Positions 1-5,858 of a stretch of 7,659 nucleotides of DNA are shown here, one piece after another (position 1 is the stretch's first letter; the number at the start of each line of letters is the position of its first letter). The notes under the pieces are model-generated. The model had not been told where the DNA came from, did not search any database, and worked only from the letters and a program-made list of their open reading frames with translations. This DNA comes from an uncultured Pirellulaceae bacterium (GTDB lineage: Bacteria; Planctomycetota; Planctomycetia; Pirellulales; Pirellulaceae). A program made the translations under genes and the position numbers. The stretch lies in the NCBI GenBank assembly GCA_947258905.1, contig CAMYKF010000732.1, positions 10,650-18,308 on the forward strand. The letters run 5' to 3'.

Positions 1-294
1 CGCAGTGCTCGCATAGAATTCGTCAGCCGCCACCGCACCGAGCCCTGGTCCGATGCCGTAATACTGCTGGGGGACGCCCTGTTGATGGGGCCCGCGGCAG
101 GCAACCATATCCAGTGCCCCGGCTGGAAGAACCAGTTGGTGGTTTACCGCCAGGGAGACGACATCCTGTTGCGGGCACCCGGACGGTTCAAGATCAATGG
201 AGAGTTGCAAACCGGAGATGTCGTCCTGAAAGACGGCGTGCAGGTCGCGGGCAACGAGTTTTCCATCAGTTGCGAGGAGGTAATTCAGACCTGA
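1..294 (+). CDS. FHA-like domain protein, C-terminal part (5' end outside the window)
   Basis: An open frame enters from the left edge without a start and ends at TGA 292-294, giving 97 residues. A run of hydrophobic residues (VILLGDALLMG) is followed by GPAAGNHIQC and later by INGELQTGDVVLKDGVQVAGNEFSI. This resembles the end of an FHA fold: a 'lvlGR..sHI' strand, then 'NG..v..L.dGd.i..G...f'. The canonical Arg after the Gly is Pro here, and the Ser before His is replaced (GNHI), so phosphothreonine binding may be lost. Planctomycete genomes carry related proteins containing a 'VSRHRT.PWSDAV' stretch; that is memory of the family, not a search result. It lies 144 bases before the kinase reading frame (228 before the preferred start) on the same strand, so it may belong to the same signalling group. 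The rest of the protein is not visible, and the family call is moderate. Confidence 0.6.
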   Translation, partial: RSARIEFVSRHRTEPWSDAVILLGDALLMGPAAGNHIQCPGWKNQLVVYRQGDDILLRAPGRFKINGELQTGDVVLKDGVQVAGNEFSISCEEVIQT

Positions 295-362
295 CCGAAC
301 AAACTCACCGGCCGGCCATCATAACTGGCCATCCCATGCAAGCGGCCCAAAGTCGCCAACCG

Positions 363-420
363 CAAAATCAAAACAAAATATAAAACAATCGACCAAAAAA
401 CCCAAAAACCAATACCCCCC
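363..420 (+). promoter_or_regulatory. G-depleted A+C-rich leader with possible -10 box (TATAAA 379-384)
   Basis: These 58 bases contain a single G (391) and are almost entirely A and C, unlike the G+C-rich coding DNA on both sides. TATAAA at 379-384 fits a sigma-70 -10 hexamer, but no TTGACA-like box lies 16-18 bases upstream. Transcription starting near 390 would give the kinase mRNA a nearly unstructured leader, which could help ribosome loading where Shine-Dalgarno pairing is weak. The rest of the 295-438 gap holds only a small hairpin-capable GGCCA/TGGCC pair (314-318 and 326-330). The composition is observed; the promoter role is inferred. Confidence 0.3.
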
Positions 421-522
421 GATTCAGAAACTGGACAAATGGACGATCGCCCGGCTACGTTAGAGAAAGACCTGCAAGCGACGCATGTCGGCGAGTCAGC
501 GCAGCAACAGCGGGCGAGAAAA

Positions 523-2469
523 ATGAGATTCACACACCCCAGCGGTTCACGACCGCTGGAGGGCTACACGATCAAACGCGGCATTGGCGTCGGCGGATTT
601 GGCGAAGTTTACTTCGCACTCAGCGATGCCGGCAAGGAAGTTGCGCTGAAACGCATCCAGCGCAACCTCGATGTCGAACTCCGCGGTGTCCGCCAGTGCC
701 TGAATCTCAAGCACGTCAACCTGATCTCGCTGTGGGACATTCGCACCAGTGATACCGGTGAAAGCTGGGTCGTCATGGAATATGTTCCCGGCGATTCACT
801 GCGTGATGTGATTGAACGACATCCCCAGGGGCTGCCGCAAGACGAATTGCGTCTGTGGTTTGATTCCATTGCCGCGGGAGTCACGTATTTGCATGATCGC
901 GGCATCGTGCATCGCGACCTGAAGCCCGGCAATATCTTTCGGGACGATGATGAACAGGTCATCAAGATCGGCGACTACGGATTGTCCAAGTTCATCTCCT
1001 GTAGCAACCGCGACGGCCAGACCGAATCCGTAGGGACCTTCCACTACATGGCGCCGGAAATCGGCAAGGGTGTCTATGGCAAGGAAATCGATGTCTACGC
1101 CATGGGCATTATTCTGTTCGAGATGCTGACCGGACGCGTGCCGTTTGAAGGCGAAAGCAGTCAGGAAATCATCATGAAACACCTGACGGCCGATCCCGAT
1201 CTCAGCGGCTTGTGCGATCCCTGGCTCAGTGTGATTCGCAAGTCACTGGCCAAGGATCCCGAGCGACGATTCCCGGCCGTCCCCGAAATGATGGCTGCCC
1301 TCAACGGACATGTTCCCCTGCCCCAGGTGGCCGACAGCCGACCGGCCGCCGAAGTACCGCCGATTCAGCCGATGTTTATCGGCGAGCAAGCGCAGTATGT
1401 CGGCGACGATGAAATCAGGTTTGGTGAGTTGCGGGAAGTCGTGGATGCCAAAATCACGTCAAATCCACATTCGAGCCAGGTGCCGCGGCCTGCCGTGCAA
1501 GTCCTGTCCACACATGACAACGCGCCCAGCGAACCGATTGCCCGGGCGGTACATGGCGGTTGGCAAAAGACCACCGACTGGTGGGCCACGGCCAACCTCA
1601 CGACGCCCGTCAAGATCCTCATCCTCACCGGGCTGGGGATACTCTTGCTCGTCAACATCGCATGGTTGCTTCCGGTATCCATGGGTCTGGGCCTGCTGTA
1701 CCTGATCTACTTCACCATTCGTTCGTTGATGACTCCGTCACCGGAAAAATCCCGGCAACCCAGAGTCACCAGGGCTGAAAAAATCAGCCGGCTCCGCCAG
1801 GGACTGGCCCGCAAACCTGTCAGTGATCGCATTACGGAGTCGATCGGTACGCTGGTCGTCTCCAGTATCGTGTGTATCGTTCTCGGCTTCTTTACGCTGA
1901 TGGCGACCAATGAAACGGGACTGAACCAGTCGCAACAATGGGCGTTTTATACCTGGTCGGTCGTGACGGCGATCGTGGCAACCTGGACGCTGGTGATCAT
2001 TAACAAGACATGGGAACACCGCAAAGGTGACGCGATTGTGCGACGTTTCGTCATGTTATCGGCGGGAGTGGCCATCGGGCTGGCAGCCTTTTTCACGGCC
2101 CAGTTTCTGCATTTGAACTGGCTGAGTCAGGCTGCCCACTACGAAGACCTGCAACTGTCGCCTTTCGCACCGGACACTTTCCTGACCGGCAATGCGCCAA
2201 CGATGCTCGGGTTCATCCTGTTCTTTTCGGGTTTGTTCCTGGTTCATCGCTGGTGGCGGCACGCGGATCCGATTCGCCGCACGCGACTGAGTATCTGGGG
2301 CGTCGGGCTGTGCCTGGTGTGGGGCATCCTGATTGGTCAGGTCTTTCATTTCCCCATGCCCTGGAGCGGTGTGCTGGCAGTGATGATTTCTATCGCCACC
2401 CAAATGGCCTCGCCCTGGCTGACCAGAGAACAACGGGCTGAACTGCAACATCACCCGCGGACCGCCTGA
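523..2469 (+). CDS. Membrane-bound Hanks-type Ser/Thr protein kinase
   Basis: This is a protein kinase that should phosphorylate Ser/Thr residues of cytoplasmic targets; 648 residues from ATG 523. The kinase domain spans about residues 14-262: glycine loop GIGVGGFGEV (20-29), VALK lysine K43, catalytic HRDLKPGN (D132, N137), metal-binding DYG (D151, Tyr in place of the usual Phe), an activation loop rich in Ser/Thr, then MAPE (APE 177-179) and DVYAMGIILFEMLTGRVPF. It is an RD-type kinase with all catalytic residues present. A linker (about 264-362) leads to about eight hydrophobic segments near 363-382, 383-401, 439-460, 475-493, 508-528, 559-576, 589-608 and 612-629, with a basic loop (406-432) after the second. 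PknB-type kinases normally have one segment and an external sensor domain, so the multi-pass tail is unusual. The frame is also open to ATG 439 (28 more residues); 523 is preferred because the remembered homologues begin just before PSGSRPLEGYTIKRG, and GGGCGAG lies 4 bases upstream. It is probably co-transcribed with the next gene. Its activating signal and targets are unknown. Confidence 0.92.
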   Translation: MRFTHPSGSRPLEGYTIKRGIGVGGFGEVYFALSDAGKEVALKRIQRNLDVELRGVRQCLNLKHVNLISLWDIRTSDTGESWVVMEYVPGDSLRDVIERHPQGLPQDELRLWFDSIAAGVTYLHDRGIVHRDLKPGNIFRDDDEQVIKIGDYGLSKFISCSNRDGQTESVGTFHYMAPEIGKGVYGKEIDVYAMGIILFEMLTGRVPFEGESSQEIIMKHLTADPDLSGLCDPWLSVIRKSLAKDPERRFPAVPEMMAALNGHVPLPQVADSRPAAEVPPIQPMFIGEQAQYVGDDEIRFGELREVVDAKITSNPHSSQVPRPAVQVLSTHDNAPSEPIARAVHGGWQKTTDWWATANLTTPVKILILTGLGILLLVNIAWLLPVSMGLGLLYLIYFTIRSLMTPSPEKSRQPRVTRAEKISRLRQGLARKPVSDRITESIGTLVVSSIVCIVLGFFTLMATNETGLNQSQQWAFYTWSVVTAIVATWTLVIINKTWEHRKGDAIVRRFVMLSAGVAIGLAAFFTAQFLHLNWLSQAAHYEDLQLSPFAPDTFLTGNAPTMLGFILFFSGLFLVHRWWRHADPIRRTRLSIWGVGLCLVWGILIGQVFHFPMPWSGVLAVMISIATQMASPWLTREQRAELQHHPRTA

Positions 2470-2471
2470 CC

Positions 2472-2477
2472 AAGGAG
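2472..2477 (+). promoter_or_regulatory. Shine-Dalgarno site AAGGAG for the membrane protein gene
   Basis: AAGGAG sits just after the kinase stop. It is the clearest ribosome-binding site in the window. ATG 2492 lies 14 bases after it, slightly long. An in-frame TTG at 2480 is only 2 bases away, too close for normal use. The ATG is therefore the preferred start, although the spacing is not ideal for either. Confidence 0.55.
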
Positions 2478-2491
2478 ATTTGACTGTTGCC

Positions 2492-3397
2492 ATGAAGTGT
2501 GGTTTTTGCCAAATCCTGACTCCACTTATCCTGTTCGCGGCGATTCTGCTGGTCGTGGCCAGGGCCCAGCCGAATTCCGGCAACTCAACAGTGATGGCCC
2601 GGGCGGTAATGCACCAACCGTCGGTCACCAGCCAGCCAGCGGGCCAACAGCAGACCGATGAACTGCAGGACGATGAGCATCAAAGCGATGCGCAGCAGGA
2701 CGATGAAGCTTCCGGCGATCAACAGCCGGCAGCGTCGGCCGGCCGGGACCGCACGCTCAATCCCAACCCCGATTTGTATTCCGATGCCGAATTACTGCCG
2801 GATTGGGCGTTGATCCCCAATCGCGTTGAAGCGGACGGTCGGACCGAATTCGTGGTCGTGCATTCCAACGCGCTGCTGCAGCAACGCGAAGCCCGCGAGG
2901 AACTCGAAGAGCGGATGTTGGATACGGTCAGACGCAAGGTGGATGAGATGTTTTCACCGGGCGCGGCGGCAGCCATCGGCATCGACCTGGGTTATCTGCG
3001 GCAAAACCTGCTGGTTCCGGGCAACGAATTCTGCCAGGTGCTGTACTGGGACGCTTCGACGGTTATGGACGCCGGCGACATCGCCACTGTATCCGATACC
3101 GACCGCGCGGAACCACGAACCGCCTATCGCTGCTTTGCCCGGCTGAAACTGGATTCCGATTTCCAGCAATGGGCCACCGTCACCTGGCACGAGCGACAGG
3201 TACGCAGCCGACAGATGCAAATCGGTCTGATCTTTTTGTCCGGCGTACTCATGCTGGTACTCGCCTTTGGCTATTTCAAGGCCAATGAGAAAACCCGGGG
3301 TATCTACTCCGGACGACTGCAATCGATGGCACTGATCGGATTGCTGGCCATTATTGCCGCTGCGGTACTGCTTTCCAAAATGTTCCCCTGGCTGTGA
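2492..3397 (+). CDS. Exported, C-terminally membrane-anchored protein of unknown function
   Basis: Family not recognised. From ATG 2492 it is 301 residues; TTG 2480 would add four. Residues 1-25 look like a signal peptide: a short polar start, a hydrophobic core (PLILFAAILLVVA) and a possible cleavage site after ARA. There is no lipobox. Residues 51-78 are low-complexity, rich in Gln, Asp and Glu. A moderately conserved-looking middle follows, with a likely charged helix at about 128-154 (QQREAREELEERMLDTVRR). Two hydrophobic segments end the protein (about 243-263 and 276-301). The loop between them is basic (KANEKTRGIYSGR), so it probably faces the cytoplasm and places the roughly 215-residue middle outside it. 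The gene starts 22 bases after the kinase stop and shares its strand, so an operon is likely. The product could be a partner or sensor for the kinase, which has no visible external sensor domain of its own; that is inference from context only. Confidence 0.8.
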   Translation: MKCGFCQILTPLILFAAILLVVARAQPNSGNSTVMARAVMHQPSVTSQPAGQQQTDELQDDEHQSDAQQDDEASGDQQPAASAGRDRTLNPNPDLYSDAELLPDWALIPNRVEADGRTEFVVVHSNALLQQREAREELEERMLDTVRRKVDEMFSPGAAAAIGIDLGYLRQNLLVPGNEFCQVLYWDASTVMDAGDIATVSDTDRAEPRTAYRCFARLKLDSDFQQWATVTWHERQVRSRQMQIGLIFLSGVLMLVLAFGYFKANEKTRGIYSGRLQSMALIGLLAIIAAAVLLSKMFPWL

Positions 3398-3405
3398 TCA
3401 GGCGC

Positions 3406-3433
3406 GAGGGATGAGGCGGGAGGCGGGAGGACG
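3406..3433 (+). repeat. Heptanucleotide tandem repeat, GAGGCGG type
   Basis: Four consecutive 7-base units all begin GAGG: GAGGGAT, GAGGCGG, GAGGCGG and GAGGACG. The stretch is purine-rich with several GG/GGG runs, so a G-quadruplex on the + strand is conceivable but not established. It starts 8 bases after the stop of the upstream gene and is the first of three unrelated 7-base-unit repeats in this gap. Confidence 0.6.
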
Positions 3434-3469
3434 CGGTACCAGTCCCCTCCATATTTTGCAACGTCTGAA

Positions 3470-3486
3470 TTTGCACTTTGCACTTT
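3470..3486 (+). repeat. Short heptanucleotide repeat TTTGCAC
   Basis: Two exact units of TTTGCAC are followed by TTT (2.4 copies). It is too short to be notable alone, but it shares the 7-base period of the arrays at 3406-3433 and 3659-3760. Confidence 0.5.
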
Positions 3487-3488
3487 CG

Positions 3489-3605
3489 GTACTTCCAAAA
3501 AACGATCGAATTGAAGTGAGCCGAAGGCGCTAGCCTCGGGTTTCTCGGGGAAACGCCGCCTGAAAGACCCGACGCTAGCGCGTTCGGCTCAGTTTTTGGA
3601 ACTAC
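3489..3605. repeat. 117-base nested palindromic element (MITE- or REP-like)
   Basis: The outer arms are GTACTTCCAAAAA (3489-3501) and TTTTTGGAACTAC (3593-3605), inverted with one mismatch. The inner arms are 25 bases each (3517-3541 and 3567-3591), inverted with two mismatches, beginning TGAGCCGAAGG and ending CGCGTTCGGCTCA. A 15-base spacer separates outer and inner arms on the left, but only one base does on the right. The central loop contains its own small hairpin, GTTTC/GAAAC (3540-3544 and 3550-3554). No coding capacity is evident. From memory, similar GAGCCGAA...GCTAGC palindromes are dispersed in planctomycete genomes; this was not checked. Whether it is a mobile remnant, a REP-like element or only a terminator is open. 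Confidence 0.7.
3517..3597 (+). terminator. Possible Rho-independent terminator after the kinase / membrane protein pair
   Basis: The G+C-rich inner stem of the palindromic element (25 base pairs with two mismatches, 25-base loop) is followed two bases later by TTTTT (3593-3597). This arrangement could end transcription from the upstream pair before the cyclase gene. The loop is longer than in a typical intrinsic terminator, so the call is moderate. On the - strand an A/T-rich run also follows, but 15 bases from the stem. Confidence 0.45.
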
Positions 3606-3658
3606 TGGTTATTCAATTTGCATTCTGGTTTTGCCGTCTTGCCGCCCACGTATGCTTT

Positions 3659-3760
3659 CGACCTGCGACCTGCGACTTTCGACTTTCGACTTTCGACTTT
3701 CGACTTTCGACTTTCGACTTTCGACTTTCGACTTTCGACTTTCGACTTTCGACTTTCGAC
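3659..3760 (+). repeat. Heptanucleotide tandem array, CGACTTT x12 with degenerate ends
   Basis: Two CGACCTG units (3659-3672) are followed by twelve perfect CGACTTT units (3673-3756) and a final CGAC. Because 7 is not a multiple of 3, every + frame reads the same seven-residue cycle (RLSTFDF), every - frame reads KVESRKS, and none contains a stop. The array ends 34 bases before the preferred cyclase start. Perfect short tandem units are prone to copy-number change by replication slippage. Heptanucleotide arrays are also known from cyanobacteria (STRR sequences). It is not a CRISPR: there are no spacers. Confidence 0.95.
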
Positions 3761-3794
3761 CCTGCCTTTTGATTTCATTTACCAGGCAACCAGC

Positions 3795-5570
3795 ATGCTG
3801 TATCTCGTAGCGCAAGGCGCCGAATCGCAACAACGCTGGCGGCGGCCCTTGCTCAGCGGCCAGTCCACCACGCTCGGTCGTTCCGGTGCGGGCTGGAATG
3901 CGGAGTGGGACGAGCAGATCAGCCGTCTGCATGCCGAGCTGACGATGGACGGACGCCGTCTTCGTGTGCGTCGCCTGCCGGAATCCACCAACCCGGTGTT
4001 TTATCGCGGCAAACAGCTTGATGAGTTCCTGATCTCGGCCGGCGAACATTTCGTGATTGGCGGCACGCGATTTCAGCTGGTTGCTGAAAACGTGCAAGTC
4101 ACGATGGACCTGCCTTCGCCCGACGCTGAACGCAAGTTCAATCCCCAAAAACTACGCAAGGTCGATTACCGCGACGCCGGACAAAAAATTGCCGTCCTCT
4201 CGCAATTGCCCGATGTGATCGCCCGCGCCGCCAACGACATCGACTTGCATGTCAAGATCGTCAGCATTCTGTTAACGGGCATTCGCCGCGCCACGACCGT
4301 CGGTATCGTGCAGCATATCAACAGCGAGCTTCCGGCCGAAGTCATTCACTGGGATCAGCGGCTGGTGACCAGCGGAGACTTTCAGCCCAGTGGCAAACTG
4401 ATCAGCCGCGCCGTCGAATCCGGCGAAACGGTGCTGCATATGTGGAAGACCGGTGGCCAGTTCGGACAGGATCAGATGACGGTGCTGCGTGACGGAGACT
4501 GGGCGTTCGTTTCGCCGCTGCCTGGCAAATCTGCCGACGGCATGGCCATCTACGTGGCCGGAAACTACGACATGCAATCCGCGGATCCTCGAACCGATCC
4601 CCTCGATTTGCACGATGACATCAAGTTCACCGAACTGGTCGCCACGACGCTGGCCAATTTGCGACAGGTGAAGAAGCTGGAACAAAACCAGGCCAGCCTG
4701 CGATCCTTTTTTTCCCCGGTCGTGCTGGACGCGATCGCCACGCAGAATCCCGACGAAGCACTGGCGCCGCGGGAATGCGAAGTCTCGGTGCTGTTTTGCG
4801 ACTTGCGCGGATTCTCGCTGCGTTCCGAAGAATATGCCGAGGACCTGCCCGAATTGCTGAACCGCGTTAGTGGCGCCCTGGGTGTAACTACGCGGGAGAT
4901 ACTTGCCGAGCGGGGAGTCGTCGGTGACTTTCACGGAGACGCCACGATGGGTTTCTGGGGCTGGCCGCTGGACCAGCCCGATCGGGCGCTGAGGGCCTGC
5001 CGGGCTGCGCTGCAAATTCAGCGGGACTTTGAACTCTTTGCCAGCCAGCCCGATCATCCGCTGCACGATTTCCGCATCGGCATGGGAATCGCCACCGGCA
5101 AGGCCGTAGCCGGGCGCATCGGCACCGACGACCAGGTCAAGGTCACCGTGTTTGGCCCAGTCGTCAATGTGGCCGCCCGTCTGGAAACGATGACGGCGCG
5201 GTTACGCGCGGCAATTCTGGTTGATGAAAGAACCGCTCAACTGATTCGCAAAGTCTCGCTTGATGCGCCCGACATGCCACGCATACGGCGGCTGGCCGTG
5301 ATTAGACCGTTTGGCATGAACAACGCGATCGCCATCAGCCAGGTCCTGCCACCCGCCGATCATCCGGGAGCACTGGGTGATGAATCCATCCTGATCTATG
5401 AGCAGGCGCTCGACGAATTCACCGCTGGCAACTGGGAATCCGCGTTTGAGCTGTTGCATCGCGTGCCGGCCGACGACCAGGCCAAGGATTTTCTGACCGT
5501 GTATATCGCCCAGCACAATCGCACGGCCCCATCCGACTGGCCCGGCTTCATCGCCCTGCAGCAAAAATAG
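3795..5570 (+). CDS. FHA-GAF class III adenylate/guanylate cyclase-like protein
   Basis: Likely a soluble class III nucleotide cyclase making cAMP or cGMP; 591 residues from ATG 3795. An FHA domain (about 1-100) carries the expected LGR (27-29) and SRLH (S43, R44, H46), so it should bind phosphothreonine peptides. A GAF-like region (about 130-290) is followed by a short charged helix leading into the catalytic domain (about 325-520). Both metal-binding aspartates are present, D336 in VLFCDLRGF and D382 in GDFHGD, as are the transition-state residues N458 and R462 in VNVAAR. The base-recognising Lys expected four residues before D382 is Asp (D378), while T451 sits at the partner position, so substrate choice is uncertain. 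The last 60 residues (IYEQALDEFTAGNWESAFELLHRV) look like one TPR-type helix pair. There are no membrane segments. The frame is open to TTG 3618, but those 59 extra residues are mostly encoded by the heptamer array, so ATG 3795, directly before the FHA domain, is preferred. There is no clear Shine-Dalgarno site. Confidence 0.9.
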   Translation: MLYLVAQGAESQQRWRRPLLSGQSTTLGRSGAGWNAEWDEQISRLHAELTMDGRRLRVRRLPESTNPVFYRGKQLDEFLISAGEHFVIGGTRFQLVAENVQVTMDLPSPDAERKFNPQKLRKVDYRDAGQKIAVLSQLPDVIARAANDIDLHVKIVSILLTGIRRATTVGIVQHINSELPAEVIHWDQRLVTSGDFQPSGKLISRAVESGETVLHMWKTGGQFGQDQMTVLRDGDWAFVSPLPGKSADGMAIYVAGNYDMQSADPRTDPLDLHDDIKFTELVATTLANLRQVKKLEQNQASLRSFFSPVVLDAIATQNPDEALAPRECEVSVLFCDLRGFSLRSEEYAEDLPELLNRVSGALGVTTREILAERGVVGDFHGDATMGFWGWPLDQPDRALRACRAALQIQRDFELFASQPDHPLHDFRIGMGIATGKAVAGRIGTDDQVKVTVFGPVVNVAARLETMTARLRAAILVDERTAQLIRKVSLDAPDMPRIRRLAVIRPFGMNNAIAISQVLPPADHPGALGDESILIYEQALDEFTAGNWESAFELLHRVPADDQAKDFLTVYIAQHNRTAPSDWPGFIALQQK

Positions 5571-5582
5571 GAATTTGCGAGC

Positions 5583-5618
5583 CCGCGCTGCGTAACAAGA
5601 ATCCGCGCTGCGTAACAA
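5583..5618 (+). repeat. Direct repeat CCGCGCTGCGTAACAA, two copies
   Basis: Exact 16-base copies lie at 5583-5598 and 5603-5618, separated by GAAT, giving a 20-base spacing (close to two helical turns). They begin 12 bases after the cyclase stop. They could be a paired protein-binding site or a simple duplication; the sequence does not decide. Confidence 0.65.
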
Positions 5619-5724
5619 ATCTCAAGGGCAGTTTGACATTCCCGTAGAAATTCTCGTGAGAGGTTAGATGACCGGCACCCATCCCCGACATCTCACTCGT
5701 TGTTCCGAGTTCTCCCTTCTCGTT

Positions 5725-5750
5725 GTCCCGTGGTCTCCTGACCGCGGGAC
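5725..5750. repeat. Strong short hairpin (11-base-pair stem, 4-base loop)
   Basis: GTCCCGTGGTC (5725-5735) pairs with GACCGCGGGAC (5740-5750) along its whole length, with one T-G wobble and loop TCCT. No T-run follows directly, so it is not a standard intrinsic terminator. It may be a dispersed structured repeat or an RNA processing or stability element in the transcript between the cyclase and lipase genes. Confidence 0.6.
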
Positions 5751-5858
5751 CAGCAGTTGCGCAACCGCCCCTTTTTGCGTCGCCTTCATGCAGCGGATAG
5801 AATTCCGCATGACCGATCCCTACTCCAGTTCAATTCTTTTTTGCTTTTGACCAGACGG

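Larger units (their letters stand above)
5571..5858. other. Intergenic region between cyclase and lipase genes
   Basis: No convincing gene is seen in these 288 bases. A 60-codon frame at 5668-5850 has no recognisable features. The region contains a duplicated 16-mer (5583-5618), a short palindrome TCTCGTGAGA (5652-5661), a strong hairpin (5725-5750) and the 10-base palindrome GTTGCGCAAC (5756-5765). A T-rich stretch (around 5835-5848) precedes the lipase start. TTGACA occurs at 5633-5638 but has no acceptable -10 box at the right distance. Confidence 0.6.

Noticed and set aside
2056..2628. A - strand open frame of 190 codons across the kinase tail and next gene
   Set aside because: It is antisense to membrane segments and crosses the junction of two well-supported + strand genes; a shadow.
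3659..3760. CRISPR array
   Set aside because: The units are 7 bases and directly adjacent with no spacers.
3618..3794. A 59-residue N-terminal extension of the cyclase from TTG 3618
   Set aside because: Most of it is encoded by the stop-free heptamer array, which is open in every frame, and the FHA domain begins right at ATG 3795. Kept only as an alternative.
3609..4148. A - strand open frame (179 codons) with KVESRKS repeats
   Set aside because: It stays open because the array has no stops in any frame and it overlaps the FHA coding region; no family features.
4272..5066. A - strand open frame of 264 codons inside the cyclase gene
   Set aside because: It is antisense to clearly conserved cyclase domains; the G+C-rich code of the + strand gene explains its openness.
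5633..5669. Sigma-70 promoter with TTGACA at 5633-5638
   Set aside because: The correctly spaced hexamer (5656-5661) is GTGAGA, and TTAGAT at 5664-5669 is 25 bases away, so the pair is not acceptable.
5668..5850. A 60-codon + strand frame
   Set aside because: It spans the hairpin and palindrome, has no recognisable domain and no ribosome site.
5757..5858. Lipase start at TTG 5757
   Set aside because: The TTG lies inside the palindrome GTTGCGCAAC, and the added residues show neither a signal peptide nor family similarity.
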